Source of the DNA: Morinoia aosen
Taxonomy: Eukaryota; Arthropoda; Malacostraca; Amphipoda; Talitridae
Length of the DNA stretch: 64,000 bases
NCBI GenBank assembly: GCA_030386875.1
Contig: CM059567.1
Span: forward strand, 87,475,130-87,539,129
Reading direction: 5' to 3'
Shown: positions 34,989 through 46,509 of the stretch, one piece after another
Position numbering within the stretch: position 1 is the first letter of the stretch
Layout: every line of letters begins with the position of its first letter
Made by a program: the position numbers and the translations under genes
Notes under the pieces: generated by a model
The model's database searches: none
What the model was told of the DNA's origin: nothing
Seen by the model: only the letters and a program-made list of their open reading frames with translations

Positions 34989-37339
34989 CAGTATTCTTTC
35001 TGTAGCTAGTCTGTTTCCATAGGTAAACAAGAAATGATTCTTCACGTAGTTTTGAAATGTTGAATAGATATTGACAGTTTTTAGTTAGCTGGCTTCATTG
35101 TTTTTCTTGCTTAATAGCTGGAAACTGATGATGTAGTGTTTAGTGTATAAGACAAGTGTTGGAAAAATATACTGCAGGTAGATAAGTTACCTTTACAATT
35201 TTGGTGTCGATCTCAATACAGTCGATTCACGTTCGTACTCAAAGGCTGAGTGCAGGGTGCCCTCACATCTTCCACAGGCTATGTACGTACTACCTTTCAG
35301 AGCGTCATGATTCTGCCAGTAACGTCGTGGGTTACCGCTGGGTATCCCTCTAGGATGCCCTTGAGTTGCCCTGCTGGTATCCCGCTGGATAGAAGTAAAT
35401 TTACCCAGCACGCGGAATAGCACGTTAACCAAACTTAACTCTGCCCATGTCAAATTACAGACGGTTTCAAGATTTAGTGCCGCATAGAGTTGCCGTATGC
35501 TGAGTTATTTCAGGGGCCAAACATCTTTTAAAAAAATGTGAACATTTTGGCTAAGAAAAGGCAAAAATCGGAAAAGTTATGAACGATGACACCCTAGACG
35601 ATGGAAAGCTTATTAAATGCATGTTCTTTAGATAGCACGCTGTGAATCACAAAAATTCCGGCTCGTCGAGGCGTTAAACTTGGCGTCGACGACCAATAAA
35701 ATTAAGAAAACTGAACGTCATGTTCCGCATGTTCTGGCCCAACCTGAGAAGATTGCAAGATTTCTTGATGACATTTGAAATTCAGGATATGATAATCTAA
35801 TGTCGACTGAAGAGCTTATTATTCGAGAGTCGAGAGCTGGAACGGTTCAGCGATGGCCGGCACTCCGTGCTGTCTAAAAGTCCTCTTCATTAAGTCAATA
35901 AATGAAGGATGTGTGTCAGTCTGAACTCACTTAAACAAACGAGGTCATTGCTAAAAACCCTGGTATCAACGTTCATGCTGTAATAATTTATAACATGCGC
36001 AGCTCCGAGTATATTGTTTCATCACTCTCATGATATCAAACGACCTGCAAAGCCCAACTTATGACATTGTCCTGACGACGCCGTGGTCTGAGCACGACTA
36101 CAGCCCTGATCTGCATGCGAGTGATTCGTACAACGAAAATGTACACAAGTTTTGCGTCTTTTCATATCGCTTTAATCTTTTTTGCCAATAAATGACGTTC
36201 TCTCAGACATAAACTATGAAATTTGAAATTTTATCGTGCGCATAGTTTTGAATATTTCTTTCATGGAAGGGAGTAGTTGAATGTACATCAAGAATTAATA
36301 CTCCATATCCGTCCATAAACTTAAGAAGCAAAACTAACAAATTCGGAAATTAACTGATGCTCTCAGTTATTTTTGTGTTTAATATCAAATTATATTATCT
36401 GCAATCCCCTAAAAACGGTATAAGAGATATTTACCAGCGTCCTAAAAGTAAATTACTCTCACGTACCTGTTTTTCGCAATATGTAAGCTAAAAATGCTAC
36501 TAAGACGAGGGAGATAAAAACAAATTTGCGCTAGACCTTTTTTCAACACCCCGTAAGGAAGCTTATTGTAGCTTTTCCTTGAATCATCTTATCTCTCCGA
36601 TGGTCACACATTTCGCCCACCTCTCACTGCAAGCTAAAGTCGCAAATATTCATAATTTCAAATAAACCATAATAACATAATAACCCACCAGACGATAACC
36701 TAAATTTGTTATTTAATCATCATCTCAACCAATTACACTGAACTGTAGGGCTGAAACTTATCAGATAAATCATCCAGAATCGAGAAATTTTTGTTGGATG
36801 ATCGGAACGAGCGCGCTACACGTACTCTATGGTCTCGAAAAAAGTGAAGCAAGTTTGTAGAAGTTTTCTTCCATGTTCCTGCAAACGATTGCCAGATCGT
36901 TATAAAAGAAATCCACGATTAAACGCTGACTCCAATGCACCTAAAAAGAAAAGAAATGAGTGATTAGATTGAGAACTAAAATTTTGCTATTTGAAAGATT
37001 TCCTTTTGAAAGTTCAGGCAATTGTTACTCGAAATCTCTCGTTTTCAGCAAACTTCGGACTCCCTACACAGCACGTCTTAAAGTTTATCGTTTTTCTCTT
37101 AACCTCATCTTCTGATTATTTCACTCTATTATCGGATACTCTTAGGGCTGATAACACTGAGGACCACTTCTTCAGTAACTTTGAGTTGCATTGGATATAT
37201 TAATAGTTTTCTCTACAAGCTCTAGTTTGTATGCAATTTGAGTTTAATGAAATTTTACTAATGTGTACTCGCGGTAACCATGTATAAGCATTTTCACGTC
37301 CATTTATCTAAATACCTTCTAATATTTTGATCATTCTTC

Positions 37340-39026
37340 TTTTGTTCCAGTTCAAACTTGGCTTCCAAAGAGAGACATTATTGCAGAAACAAGTCAGATG
37401 CCTTCTGCTACACACATATGTGGATGCTACACACTCTATCGTCAGAGGGTAACATATCCTCGTTCGTCAAGCGCGACTATACAAGGCATTTTTTGAAGCT
37501 CAACTTGGTAATAAATGCAAGCCATGGGCTCCTCTGGTTTGTCAAGATTGTGAGGAAATACTTCGAGAATGGACAAAAGGAAAGCGCAAAGGTCTGCTGT
37601 TTGAAGTTTTAATAATTTGACGCGAACCTACCAACCATGTAACTGACCGTTATTTCTGCAAGGTAAGCACAACGGGTGTTGGGCGGAAAACCGATATAAA
37701 AATACATATGCGAACATTCCCTCAGCTACTCGGCCTGCTCCGCTCTCTGAAGAAGTTCCTGTTCCAGTTTTCAACGGCTTTCCTTCATTGGACGATAAAG
37801 ACATTGTACATGATAAAAGCGATCAAGACAGTTGTGACAGCGAATTGTCAGGAAAGTGTTCACAATCAGAGATCTATTCTTCAGATACTGAACTTTCCAT
37901 GTCCCCATGCCTCATCCTCAGGCTGAACTGAATGACTTAGGTCTTTCAAAGAAAGCAGCAGAGCTTTTAGCATCAAAATTACAAGGCAGAAATCTTGTTG
38001 ATCACTCTGTTAAAGTATCAGATTTCAGACAGCGTGACAACTTTTTGTGACCTTCGTTTCAGAAGACAGAAAATTTGTTCCTGCCAAGACATCCCTGGGC
38101 TTCTCAGAGAACCGAGTGTACCCTACCTTTGTCCTGCTGAGTGGAGACTCTTTTTAGACAGTTCAAAACGCAGTCTAATGTGTGTTCTTTTAAACAATGG
38201 CAATGTTTATGGAGCAGTAACTGCCGGTCACTCAGTGCATTTGCGGGAAGACTATGATGATAAGAGAATGATCATGGACTTATAGAAGTTTCATGAGCAC
38301 AATATGATCATTTTTGTAGACTTAAAGATATTCAACTTTCTATTTGGACAACAGAAAAGTTTCGCTAAGTTCCCATATTTCCTCTGTATGTGGGACAGCC
38401 TAGCACGAGACACACATTGGGTCCAGAAGGACCGGCCTATTCGTGCATGTCACCCTTGAAGCAGATAAGCCAAATACCATACAAGACCCAATTGTAAGCA
38501 GAGATAAGATCATCTCTCCTCCTCTTCACATCATATTAGGTTTGATAAAGCTATTATATTTGTCAAGGCACTGGAAACCGAAAGTGATTGTTTCCAAAAC
38601 CAGGGTTATCATTTGAGAAGATCAAAGCAGGCGTGTTTGATGGCCCACAGATTCGAGCCCTAATTCGTGATGATCAGTTTGTTGCTAAGATGACCAACTT
38701 TAGAACAGGCAGCATGGTTGTCCTTTGTGGCAGTCGTTCAAAACTTCCTTGGAAACAATAACGTGGAGAACTTCAGTGAACTTGTGGACAGAATGCTCAT
38801 CGCTTTTCGTGATCTCGGGTGCAACTTGAGCATCAAGCTTCATTTTTTGAACAGCCACCTTGATAAGTTCCCTGACAACCTGGGGGCTGTGAGTGACGAA
38901 CAAGGAGAACGATTCCACCAAGACCATAAGGTTGTGGAAGAACGCTACCAGGGGCGCTAAGACAAAAGTAAGATGGTTGACTACTGCTCGATAATTAAAA
39001 GAGAGTGCCCAGATGAAATGTACAAT
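37340..39026 (+). pseudogene. Orphan arthropod family protein, decayed copy 1 (5' and main part)
   Basis: Pieces in several frames match, in order, a long uncharacterised family I associate with arthropod genomes. They are: a Cys-containing N-terminal region (NISSFVKRDYTRHFLK, then CQDCEEILREWTKGKRKG and a WREPTNH...YFC motif, 37,370-37,660); EWRLFLDSSKRSLMCVLLNNG at 38,140; VDLKIFNFLFGQ with FLCMWDS at 38,310; PPLHIILGL at 38,520; NFLGNNNVENFSELVDRM at 38,740; LHFLNSHLDKFPDNLG with DEQGERFHQD at 38,840-38,930; and VDYCSIIKRECPDEMYN at the end. At least four frameshifts and stops break it. The function of the family is unknown to me. The gene resumes at 44,088 after a LINE insertion. Confidence 0.6.
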
Positions 39027-39444
39027 ACTTTTTTATTTAACAATTTAACAATTTAAACAATTTAAACAATTTATTTACCACAGGTGATACAGAGATAAAA
39101 TGTTTCTTAAGTCTAGTACAATGGTCAAATTTGAGTATAGCTACCTGTGGGCCCGAATAAGTTCAGTGACTTCTAGGGCATCCTACCATCAAGGTTAGTC
39201 TTAGGAGTACAATAATGTTTAACCTAATTCACTTAAACTAGAGACGCATTAGACTGATCAATGAGATAATTAACTCGAAATTAGACACTTCATTTCACAA
39301 TATAGTTCATATGGACTTGATTTAACAGTATAGTCGACAAACGATTCATGAACAGACTGAAGATCGGCGAAATTAACCACGGCGAATTACATTATTAGGA
39401 CCAGTTATGTAGGTGACAAGGTTTTACTCTGTGATCTTACACGA

Positions 39445-41022
39445 CTAGTAATCTGATAGGAAGTGAGACTCAAGATTATTTTTGAATACCTTATAAGAAT
39501 TACTTTCACGGATCTCCGCAGGTATTGAGTTCCAAGTTTTAGTTCCAACGAAGAGGATACTGTGTTGTGACCGAGCCTTTGAGTAATAAGGAAGCATGAA
39601 TTTACTTCTATTTCGGGTTAAATGGTCGTGATGACCAGTTTGCGCAGTTAATAGTTGTTTTAGGCTATTGTCGCCATCATTTGTTAATGTTTTGTAAATG
39701 AAATTGCAAATGGAGATTTTGTAGAGATCCGAGAGCTTAAGTATTCGTAAATTTTTGAATGAGTCATTTGTGTGAGCATTATATTCTAGATTCTTTACCG
39801 CTCTTATGGCTCTTTTTTGCAGGGTAAAAATTTTGTTGGTTTTATTTTTATCAGTTCCGTACCATGCTTCTATTCCGTATTGCAAGTATGGTGAAATGAG
39901 CGTTCGGTAGAGCATTTGTAAGGCTGTTTCAGGCAGGAAATTTTTAACTTTATTTAGGATTCCGATAGATTTTGATAATTTAGAACTAATATGAGCGATG
40001 TGCTCTTTAAAGGTTAGATGTTTGTCTATTATGATGCCCAGGAATTTACTTGAGTTGGTTTCTTCGATTTCACCTTCGCCAATTTGAATGCGTGGGAGAG
40101 ATATATTTTTCTTGTATGAGAATGTAATATATTTTGTTTTATCGATATTAAGGCTTATTTTATTAGCTTTAAGCCACAATGAAACCTTATGAAGTTCATT
40201 ATTTATACGCTCCGCCATCCTAGCGGGATTTTGGTCTGGAAGGACCGCAGAAAGGGTACTGTCATCGGCAAAGAGTATGAATTTGAAGAATGATGTAGAT
40301 TTAATGATATCATTGATAAAAATTAGAAATGGGAGAGGCCCAAGGACAGATCCTTGTGGAACTCCATGGCTAATTGTCTGTGGGTCTGATTTTGCGTCGT
40401 CAATGACAACGTATTGTTTCCGATTTGCTAAGTATGATCTGAACCAATCATGGGCAGCCCCTCGAATGCCATAACAATGTAGTTTCGAGAGTAATACGTT
40501 ATGGTCCACACAATCGAATGCTTTTCGAAAGTCAAGAAATACGGAGAAAACAAGCTTTCCTTCATCTATATTAGAATAAAGGTATTGCAAATGATTTAAT
40601 ACCGCTTGTGTCGTAGATTTCTTAGAACGAAAACCGTATTGTTTGTCGTAGAGGAAAGATTTTTGTTCCAAATACGAATACACTTTTTTATACACAATTT
40701 TCTCGAATATTTTGCTAATAATTGGTAGTACAGAGATAGGTCTATAATTTTTAATGCAGTTTTTATCACCATTTTTAAAAATAGGGGTGACTCTCGCAAC
40801 TTTGAAAGAGTTGGGGAAGATACCTTGAGAAAGGGATTGGTTGATAATATAAGATATGCACGGTGCTATTATATCAGCTATAGCCTTAAGAACTTTAGCC
40901 GAAAAATTTTTCAATCCACTTGATTTATTTTTCAAGTTGTTTATGCACGTAATTACATCGGAGGGATTAGTTGGCGTGAAAAAGAAAGAGTTAGGTTCAC
41001 GGACATGGTCCATGTATTGCAA
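39445..41022 (-). CDS. LINE ORF2, C-terminal part: reverse transcriptase
   Basis: 525 codons, open from just after the frameshift to the stop; the real ORF2 start is at 42,446. Reverse transcriptase motifs in order: KNYRPISVLPIISKIFEKIV (91-110), LDFRKAFDCVDH (163-174, first catalytic Asp), HGVPQGSVLGP (219-229), LFADDSTL (250-257, the FADD catalytic pair), then KFLGIIID (thumb entry). The C-terminal region has the SYNxWNSIP-like KTWNSIPAEIRESN motif common in CR1/L2/Jockey-group elements. No RNase H domain is seen. All catalytic residues are intact, and only the 1-nt frameshift separates it from the endonuclease. Confidence 0.9.
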   Translation of the reverse strand: MQYMDHVREPNSFFFTPTNPSDVITCINNLKNKSSGLKNFSAKVLKAIADIIAPCISYIINQSLSQGIFPNSFKVARVTPIFKNGDKNCIKNYRPISVLPIISKIFEKIVYKKVYSYLEQKSFLYDKQYGFRSKKSTTQAVLNHLQYLYSNIDEGKLVFSVFLDFRKAFDCVDHNVLLSKLHCYGIRGAAHDWFRSYLANRKQYVVIDDAKSDPQTISHGVPQGSVLGPLPFLIFINDIIKSTSFFKFILFADDSTLSAVLPDQNPARMAERINNELHKVSLWLKANKISLNIDKTKYITFSYKKNISLPRIQIGEGEIEETNSSKFLGIIIDKHLTFKEHIAHISSKLSKSIGILNKVKNFLPETALQMLYRTLISPYLQYGIEAWYGTDKNKTNKIFTLQKRAIRAVKNLEYNAHTNDSFKNLRILKLSDLYKISICNFIYKTLTNDGDNSLKQLLTAQTGHHDHLTRNRSKFMLPYYSKARSQHSILFVGTKTWNSIPAEIRESNSYKVFKNNLESHFLSDY

Positions 41023-41072
41023 GTGGTCTCTGGGTTCACTGAAGACACTATCGGCTATATTTTTTCCTATGT

Positions 41073-42446
41073 TTACAAAAAGTTGTTAAACACAGTTGCA
41101 ATATCTTTTTTCTCGTGGTATTTTACATTTTCGTGAACGACGGACTCAATTGTTTTCGTAGTATTATTATTCGGTTTATAGCATGAATTAAGCAGGCGCC
41201 AAGTTTTTTTAATATCAGTTTTGTATTCAGTAAATTTGCGCGTGAAGTAGTCTCGTTTTGAGGTTCGTATTTGATTTGTCACATGATTCCTGAATCGGTT
41301 ATACGTTACTTTAGATATTCGCCCTTCGTATAGTAAGGCTAGGTACGCTTGACGTTTCTTTATATTGATCACGATATCTTCAGTAATCCAGGGCTTATGT
41401 CTATTTTTCGGCGTAATTGTGCGGGTGATTATTGGGCAACACTGGTTATATGCGGTCGTTATAATTTCAGTTAAATTTAGTATTGCTTCATCAATGTTTA
41501 TCGCATTATTGTCCCGTTCATAGATGTCTAATGATGGCATTAATTCTTCTAGAACAGTTCGCATTGTTCCCAAGTTGTATTCGTTTACACAACGAAATGA
41601 ATAAGTATCAGCCTGTGGGCTGGGACAAGGATTATAGACATTTTTCTTGATGAGAAACACCGGGAAATGGTCAGATAAGTCAGAAGTTATTATTCCGGTA
41701 AGAAAATCAGTCGGATCTAACATAAAAATATTATCGAGTAACGTAGCCGATTCAGAAGCAACACGCGTAGGTTTCGTGATGATTGGAAGGAAGGAGCTAG
41801 ACTGAAAAACATTTATGAAGTTTGAGGTTTGCTCACAGCTATCATATTGTAGAAGATCGTAGTTGAAATCCCCGCAGATTATTATGTCATTATATAGAGA
41901 CTTGTTGAACTGAGATATTATGCTTTGAAGCTCGTTCAGGAAAGAGACGTTACAAGCTGTTGGGGGCCTATATACTGTCCCAAGCACAATCCGTTTATCA
42001 TTTTTCGTTAGTTCTATAAATAAAGTCTCAATATGTTCACGATTCATAGTTGCACTTAAAATGACTTTCGAAGATATATGTTTAGATATGTACGTACTGA
42101 TGCCACCACCACGTTTGTTACTACGGAGTGAATGATGGCTATAATAGTTTTGAATTTGAATCAGGTCTTTAGATGAGTCGTCTAGCCAACTTTCGGTGAA
42201 ACTGAGAACATCAAAATTGCTGTTCAGCTCAGTGATAGTACAAGATATTTCATCTATTTTCGGATAAATGGATCTACAGTTCCAACATAATAGAGAAAAA
42301 TCGTTACAGGTCTTCCTCATCGATTCATTGAATTTTTTAATATTTAGGTATTTACAGTTTCCAGTTTCATTTAGGTTTGGGTGCAGTCTATTCAAATGAT
42401 TGAGATCTGGATCAATATTGTCGAATACGTCAACATGGTCAGTCAT
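41073..42446 (-). CDS. LINE ORF2, N-terminal part: apurinic-type endonuclease
   Basis: 457 codons from ATG. The exonuclease-endonuclease-phosphatase fold is shown by WNCRSI (residues 55-60), TESWL (84-88, the catalytic Glu), RGGGI (112-116), GDFNYDLL (192-199), LLDNIF (236-241) and SDLSDH (255-260, the catalytic His). All key residues are present. This enzyme nicks target DNA to prime reverse transcription. The frame ends in ...DIATVFNNFL, exactly where the family normally continues FFVNIG. One missing T in the run at about 41,078-41,082 puts the rest in the next frame. Confidence 0.85.
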   Translation of the reverse strand: MTDHVDVFDNIDPDLNHLNRLHPNLNETGNCKYLNIKKFNESMRKTCNDFSLLCWNCRSIYPKIDEISCTITELNSNFDVLSFTESWLDDSSKDLIQIQNYYSHHSLRSNKRGGGISTYISKHISSKVILSATMNREHIETLFIELTKNDKRIVLGTVYRPPTACNVSFLNELQSIISQFNKSLYNDIIICGDFNYDLLQYDSCEQTSNFINVFQSSSFLPIITKPTRVASESATLLDNIFMLDPTDFLTGIITSDLSDHFPVFLIKKNVYNPCPSPQADTYSFRCVNEYNLGTMRTVLEELMPSLDIYERDNNAINIDEAILNLTEIITTAYNQCCPIITRTITPKNRHKPWITEDIVINIKKRQAYLALLYEGRISKVTYNRFRNHVTNQIRTSKRDYFTRKFTEYKTDIKKTWRLLNSCYKPNNNTTKTIESVVHENVKYHEKKDIATVFNNFL

Positions 42447-43049
42447 TAGAATTAAGAGACAGTAAGTAAAATGTGACGTAAAAATAAAAATGATAAAAAC
42501 TACAGGATCAAGGTAAAAATAAGGACATTCCTACTTATAATTAAATTAAAAAAAAGAGAAAACTAAAAACACACAGAGATTATTAGTCTAAATTGTCTGA
42601 AACCTAGTATGATTTCATAAGGAGAGCGCAAATTCAGTCCATGAATAGGAACATTAGGGATCATAAATGGCAAATAATGTAGTTACAAGGCTGTCGTACC
42701 AGTGGTTTCCGCATATAACACTTATAAGATGTAGCAAGGACGAAATGGATTTAAAAACGATGTGACAGTGAAGTTATTTATGGACTTTAAAAATCTTGAC
42801 TATCTAAATTGTTTCCAGATTTAGAAACATATACACGAGTCAAGTCTGAGCAGCAAGTTCGGTATGAGCATTCGATAAAAAGGAGAAAAGAAAGAAATTG
42901 AAAAACAATTTAGTAAGCAGCAAAACAAGGCTGCAAGGTCGACGTGGATGCCTTGAAGAGGTAAACGTAATTCAATCAAAAATCAAGAAGAAAACATGTG
43001 GACAGATATCAAAATAATATTAAACTCAATACGTCAGTCTAAAAAAATA

Positions 43050-43850
43050 CTAATCACGAGTAATTTCCTCTGAGGACTTGCCGACATGTTGCAACAAGTA
43101 CTTGTCTAGTTCTTCAGGTGTATTGATGGTTAGAGGTTTCTGAGTTACTTGGCCAGGTCCCTTTGGAGAGAAGACGTTGATATTGCCATCCAAACTTCTT
43201 GCGGGTCCTATTTGTTCCGGAAATTTTCGTTTGGCCAATCTCAGAGTGTACATTATACTTGCTCGCGAAGGTACTAAGTATTCATTCACGTAGAGTTGTT
43301 CCGGTTTTGTCACACGACAGGCTGTCAGAACTTCTTGCTTCTTTTCGTATTTTCGTAGCTCAAAAGAAATGTTTCTTTTATCGACGTTTCCGGGTGGAGG
43401 TTTTTTTCCCAATCTGCTCGCTGTGGTGATGTCAGAGTTACTCAGGTTGATTTTGAGTTGGTCCTTCATGAGCTGGCAAACTGTTTCTATGCAATTTTCT
43501 TCAGGACGTGATTGCGGCAGTTCCCCTGATATAACCAAAGTGCGTTTTCTGTTCTCCAATTCTTCACGTTCTTCTTTCCGTTCGAGTCGCTCTAGACGAG
43601 AGACTATGTCATTCATCTTCTTATCTTGTTCTTCAATTCTTGCATTTTGATTTGATTCTTTCTTCGTTAGTGTTTCAATCATCGTTTTCAATTCACTAAT
43701 TTCGCTTTGAAATTTCTTCATTACTGATTTGAAGAGATCAATTAGGATGGAAACTACTTGCTTACTCGGTTTTGGCAAGCCTCGTACATCTGGATAGTCA
43801 AGCTCCAGCATACCCTCGCTGTTGTTGTCCTTGGTTGAGCTTGTCGCCAT
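43050..43850 (-). CDS. LINE ORF1 protein (coiled coil, nucleic-acid binding)
   Basis: 266 codons from ATG to stop, intact. Residues about 38-105 are a charged heptad-like coiled coil (KKFQSEISELKTMIETLTKK and following), which in related LINEs makes ORF1 protein trimerise or oligomerise. Residues about 106-185 (RTLVISGELPQSRPEENCIE...) have the shape of the RRM-like domain of CR1/L1-type ORF1 proteins, followed by a basic C-terminal part. No CCHC zinc knuckle is seen. ORF1 proteins bind the element RNA and help target-primed reverse transcription. It lies upstream of ORF2 with a 600-bp gap, and internal initiation or reinitiation would be needed for ORF2. Confidence 0.78.
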   Translation of the reverse strand: MATSSTKDNNSEGMLELDYPDVRGLPKPSKQVVSILIDLFKSVMKKFQSEISELKTMIETLTKKESNQNARIEEQDKKMNDIVSRLERLERKEEREELENRKRTLVISGELPQSRPEENCIETVCQLMKDQLKINLSNSDITTASRLGKKPPPGNVDKRNISFELRKYEKKQEVLTACRVTKPEQLYVNEYLVPSRASIMYTLRLAKRKFPEQIGPARSLDGNINVFSPKGPGQVTQKPLTINTPEELDKYLLQHVGKSSEEITRD

Positions 43851-44054
43851 CTTGTGAGAAGGGAGACACTCTCAAAAAGAAGCAAGGGTTGAGTGCTTGT
43901 TCTGATGGAATATTCACACTTTTTGTTCGATTATTTTAATTTGGTTAGATAAAATTTATTCTTGGATCCTCATGGTCTGAGTGGGCACTCTTTTTTGGTT
44001 AGAAATGCATGATCATTAACCAGTTGGGCACTTTGTTTCGGAGCAAAGACACAG

Positions 44055-44087
44055 ACGTCCTCACTGCCTCACTGCACTCACTGCACT
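44055..44087 (-). promoter_or_regulatory. Inr + DPE style internal promoter of the LINE
   Basis: Reading the minus strand from 44,090, TCTAGTG places an initiator-like A at 44,087, and GGACGT lies at 44,060-44,055. That is exactly +28 to +33, the position of the downstream promoter element in TATA-less arthropod promoters and in Drosophila Jockey-type LINEs. Repeated CAGTG motifs lie between. The A at 44,087 is also the first base after the interrupted host frame, so element end and predicted start site coincide. Confidence 0.45.
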
Positions 44088-44120
44088 AGAAGTAACAAAC
44101 GCAAATTCCTGCCTGAATAA
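44088..44120 (+). pseudogene. C-terminal codons of orphan copy 1, beyond the LINE
   Basis: Directly after the LINE's 5' end the plus strand reads RSNKRKFLPE and a TAA stop. This basic tail continues in frame from the MYN codons ending at 39,026 and resembles the K/R-rich C-terminus I recall for the family. It marks the LINE's insertion point. Confidence 0.5.
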
Positions 44121-44559
44121 AATACGGAAACAAATTGATAAGCTTTCATTAGTTGTGGTGATGTTCTGAAGGATGCTAGTCTATAACTATGGGATAAAGA
44201 TTGATTTTTTCTAAGAAACGCTATTAGAAAATACCACACAACCAACAATAGTGTAATTTACTCTCGAATCACATTTTAATGTTCTGTTTCTTTTCCCTTA
44301 CCAGTATTTTGTTGAATATTATCGTAACAGATCCGCATAAAACACAATTTAGCTTACTTCAATCGCACGTGAAATGGCTAAAATAATAATCGTGCACTGC
44401 ATTTTTACCTACTCTACATAATAGCAATATTTTACAGAGTTCATTGATATCAATGACGCTTTACAGAGCAACATTCTAGGAATGTTTATCAAATAGTAAA
44501 AACCTGTTTTGTGTGCTAGTTGCACTTTAGATTTTCTTCTTCATCAGAAAAACGAAGAC

Positions 44560-45530
44560 GTGTGTGACGGACTGGTCACCATTACAAAAAGGACTCATCA
44601 TTCGGTTTCATAAAATGGAAAATCTACTCGGGGCATCTGTATAATAAGCGGTACAAATATCAAACGAGACAAAGAGCTGTAGCATGCTGGAAACAAAGTG
44701 ACGAATCCGTTTCATCTCATTGGAATTGAGGTTGGCCTAAAACTCTACAAGACAGTGACAGATGCTCATTGAAAAGATTAATGAAAAAGAAATCGGTGTT
44801 CATCAACGTAAATGATAACTAACCAGTTTTGTGAAGGACCAAAACAAAATTCTCAAAGGACTGAACGTCGAGAGTTGAAGCAGATGACTTAGGCAAAGCA
44901 AATCCATCAGTGTCAGCAACAAATTGAAAAAATTTGTTATTTGCTCGAGAACACCGAGATGGGACTGTTGAGGATTGGAAGCATGTACTGTAATGTGGTT
45001 TTACGAGTTCAGAACGAAGGGTGTGTTTGGGTATAGCGACAGCCAACTGAATGGAGCTATGGATTCATCTTGCATCTTTCTAACTGTTCAGCCATCTAGG
45101 GTCAATGTAATGCTTTGGGGTCGTTTATACTGGAATATACTTGTATCGTCACTTATTACGATAAAAAATAAGACTATTTACAAGTATTTTCTGACCACGT
45201 ACGTCCATTCGTAGAGTTTGTTTTCTTGAAGAAATTTTTCAAGACGACAGTGCTCGCATCAACCGTGTTGGAAATGTTCAAGATTAATTTATGCGAAAGA
45301 GAATTTAAGTACATGGACTGGCTAACATAATATTCTGATTTGAACCCCTTTGAAAATACAAGTAATGAGCTTAAGAGGATCCTGCTCAGCGCCTCTTCTA
45401 CGACATCGACAGTCTTTGGAGACAGATTACTTCATATACGGCCCAATATAGAGCTGCAGAGGATCCAGAATCTTGTAGGACCAATTTCAAGTAACTTGGT
45501 GACTGTACTTTGAACCAAATATGGTCTATA
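44560..45530 (+). pseudogene. Tc1-like transposase relic
   Basis: Scattered matches in shifting frames follow the order of a Tc1 (DD34E) transposase: VNVMLWGRLYWN at about 45,100, FQDDSARINRV at about 45,235 (second catalytic Asp), a GLA..YSDLNPFENT stretch near 45,320-45,360 (third catalytic residue, Glu), then a C-terminal helix region to about 45,520. Many stops and frameshifts are present and the N-terminal DNA-binding part is barely recognisable. It starts some 400 bp beyond the end of orphan copy 1. Confidence 0.6.
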
Positions 45531-45863
45531 GCTTTCTAACATAGTTCTGAAAAAAACTTTTTTGGTCAAAAAGTGTAGGTGTTACACGTAGAGAGGTTTC
45601 TAAAAGTCGATCTTCCATGAGGGTCTCAACGCTACTAAAATGCTGCTACCTACCATTTACGTAACCAAAATTAAAAATAAGAGATGGAAGTTTTCCATAA
45701 TATATTTTCAAACATAACTATACTTTTTATAAGCGGAACATATTCCATGCGAGACTCGTTGCCATTCGTGGAAATTTGCTCAAGAATTGCTCGAAATGTG
45801 CTGGCAAAAATACGCTTCACTGTTTTTTGCTGTTTGATAATTGAGTCATTTTAACCTTTGCAG

Positions 45864-45972
45864 TTCAGGCGTTTTGATTTCACGAGAAGCTTTGAACAAG
45901 TTCCTGTTGGAGTGCGCAGTTCCGTCCGACCCCAGCCGTGAACTCGGCGCTGCACTCCGAGGTTCGCTGGAG
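45864..45972 (+). CDS. Candidate host-gene exon, unidentified protein
   Basis: A textbook acceptor (TTTTAACCTTTGCAG) and donor (CTGGAG/GTAAGT) enclose 109 nt. Of the three frames only one stays open: one base plus 36 codons, including REALNKFLLECAVPSDPSR and ELGAALRGSLE. GC content is well above the flanks. Intron phases would be 2 before and 0 after. The peptide looks like ordinary globular protein, but I cannot place it in a family. It sits 330 bp after the Tc1 relic. This is the best single candidate for a real host exon in the window. Confidence 0.48.
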
Positions 45973-46509
45973 GTAAGTTGTTTCTCAAAGAAAATGGTCC
46001 GTTTTAGGGGCTTTGAACTGTTAAAAATCTAGTTACCATGGTCTTTGAGCTTCTGAAGCTAGCGCGACAGTAAAATGGATGCAGTTGACAGCGAGGGAGA
46101 TATAAAATAAGAAAAAATCATAAATGTTCTCTGATACCCAATGAACGTTGTCTTGTGGCACACGTTGTACAAGAAAATGTTCGTCGTTCATGTTTTAAAA
46201 ATTTTCTTGTTCAGGAAAATATTAGAAGTATTTTAAATTTGTTGATCAAATTTATTTTAAAATGTTACATTTTTAACAATTTTACCGCGTTTCTGACGCG
46301 GAACACTGTATGAGCGACTCATAATTTTGTTCACAAAAATACGAGCGAATAGCCAAAGAGAGTTACGGTGCACTGTATTATGAAAGCTTCATGTCTGTTA
46401 GCACTGAATTCGGTATTTCTTTAAATTTTACATAACTAATGTTAAAAAGGATACCTGAGGCCTGGAAGTTATATTATCAACTAGAAGATCTACCTAATAT
46501 ACACAGAGA

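Larger units (their letters stand above)
39027..44087 (-). mobile_element. CR1/Jockey-group LINE, nearly complete
   Basis: A 5.06-kb non-LTR retrotransposon on the minus strand: 5' leader with an Inr/DPE-type promoter (44,087-44,055), ORF1 (43,850-43,050), a 600-bp T-rich intergenic spacer (43,049-42,447), ORF2 split by one frameshift into endonuclease (42,446-41,073) and reverse transcriptase (41,022-39,445), a 3' UTR, and a short tandem TTTAAATTG tail (about 39,075-39,036). It lies inside the last codons of orphan copy 1. No clear target-site duplication is visible (at most ACT). The near-intact coding makes it the youngest-looking element here. Confidence 0.88.

Noticed and set aside
35560-36160. 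Stretch that at first looked like a mariner or LTR coding remnant
   Set aside because: No ordered catalytic motifs could be found in any frame.
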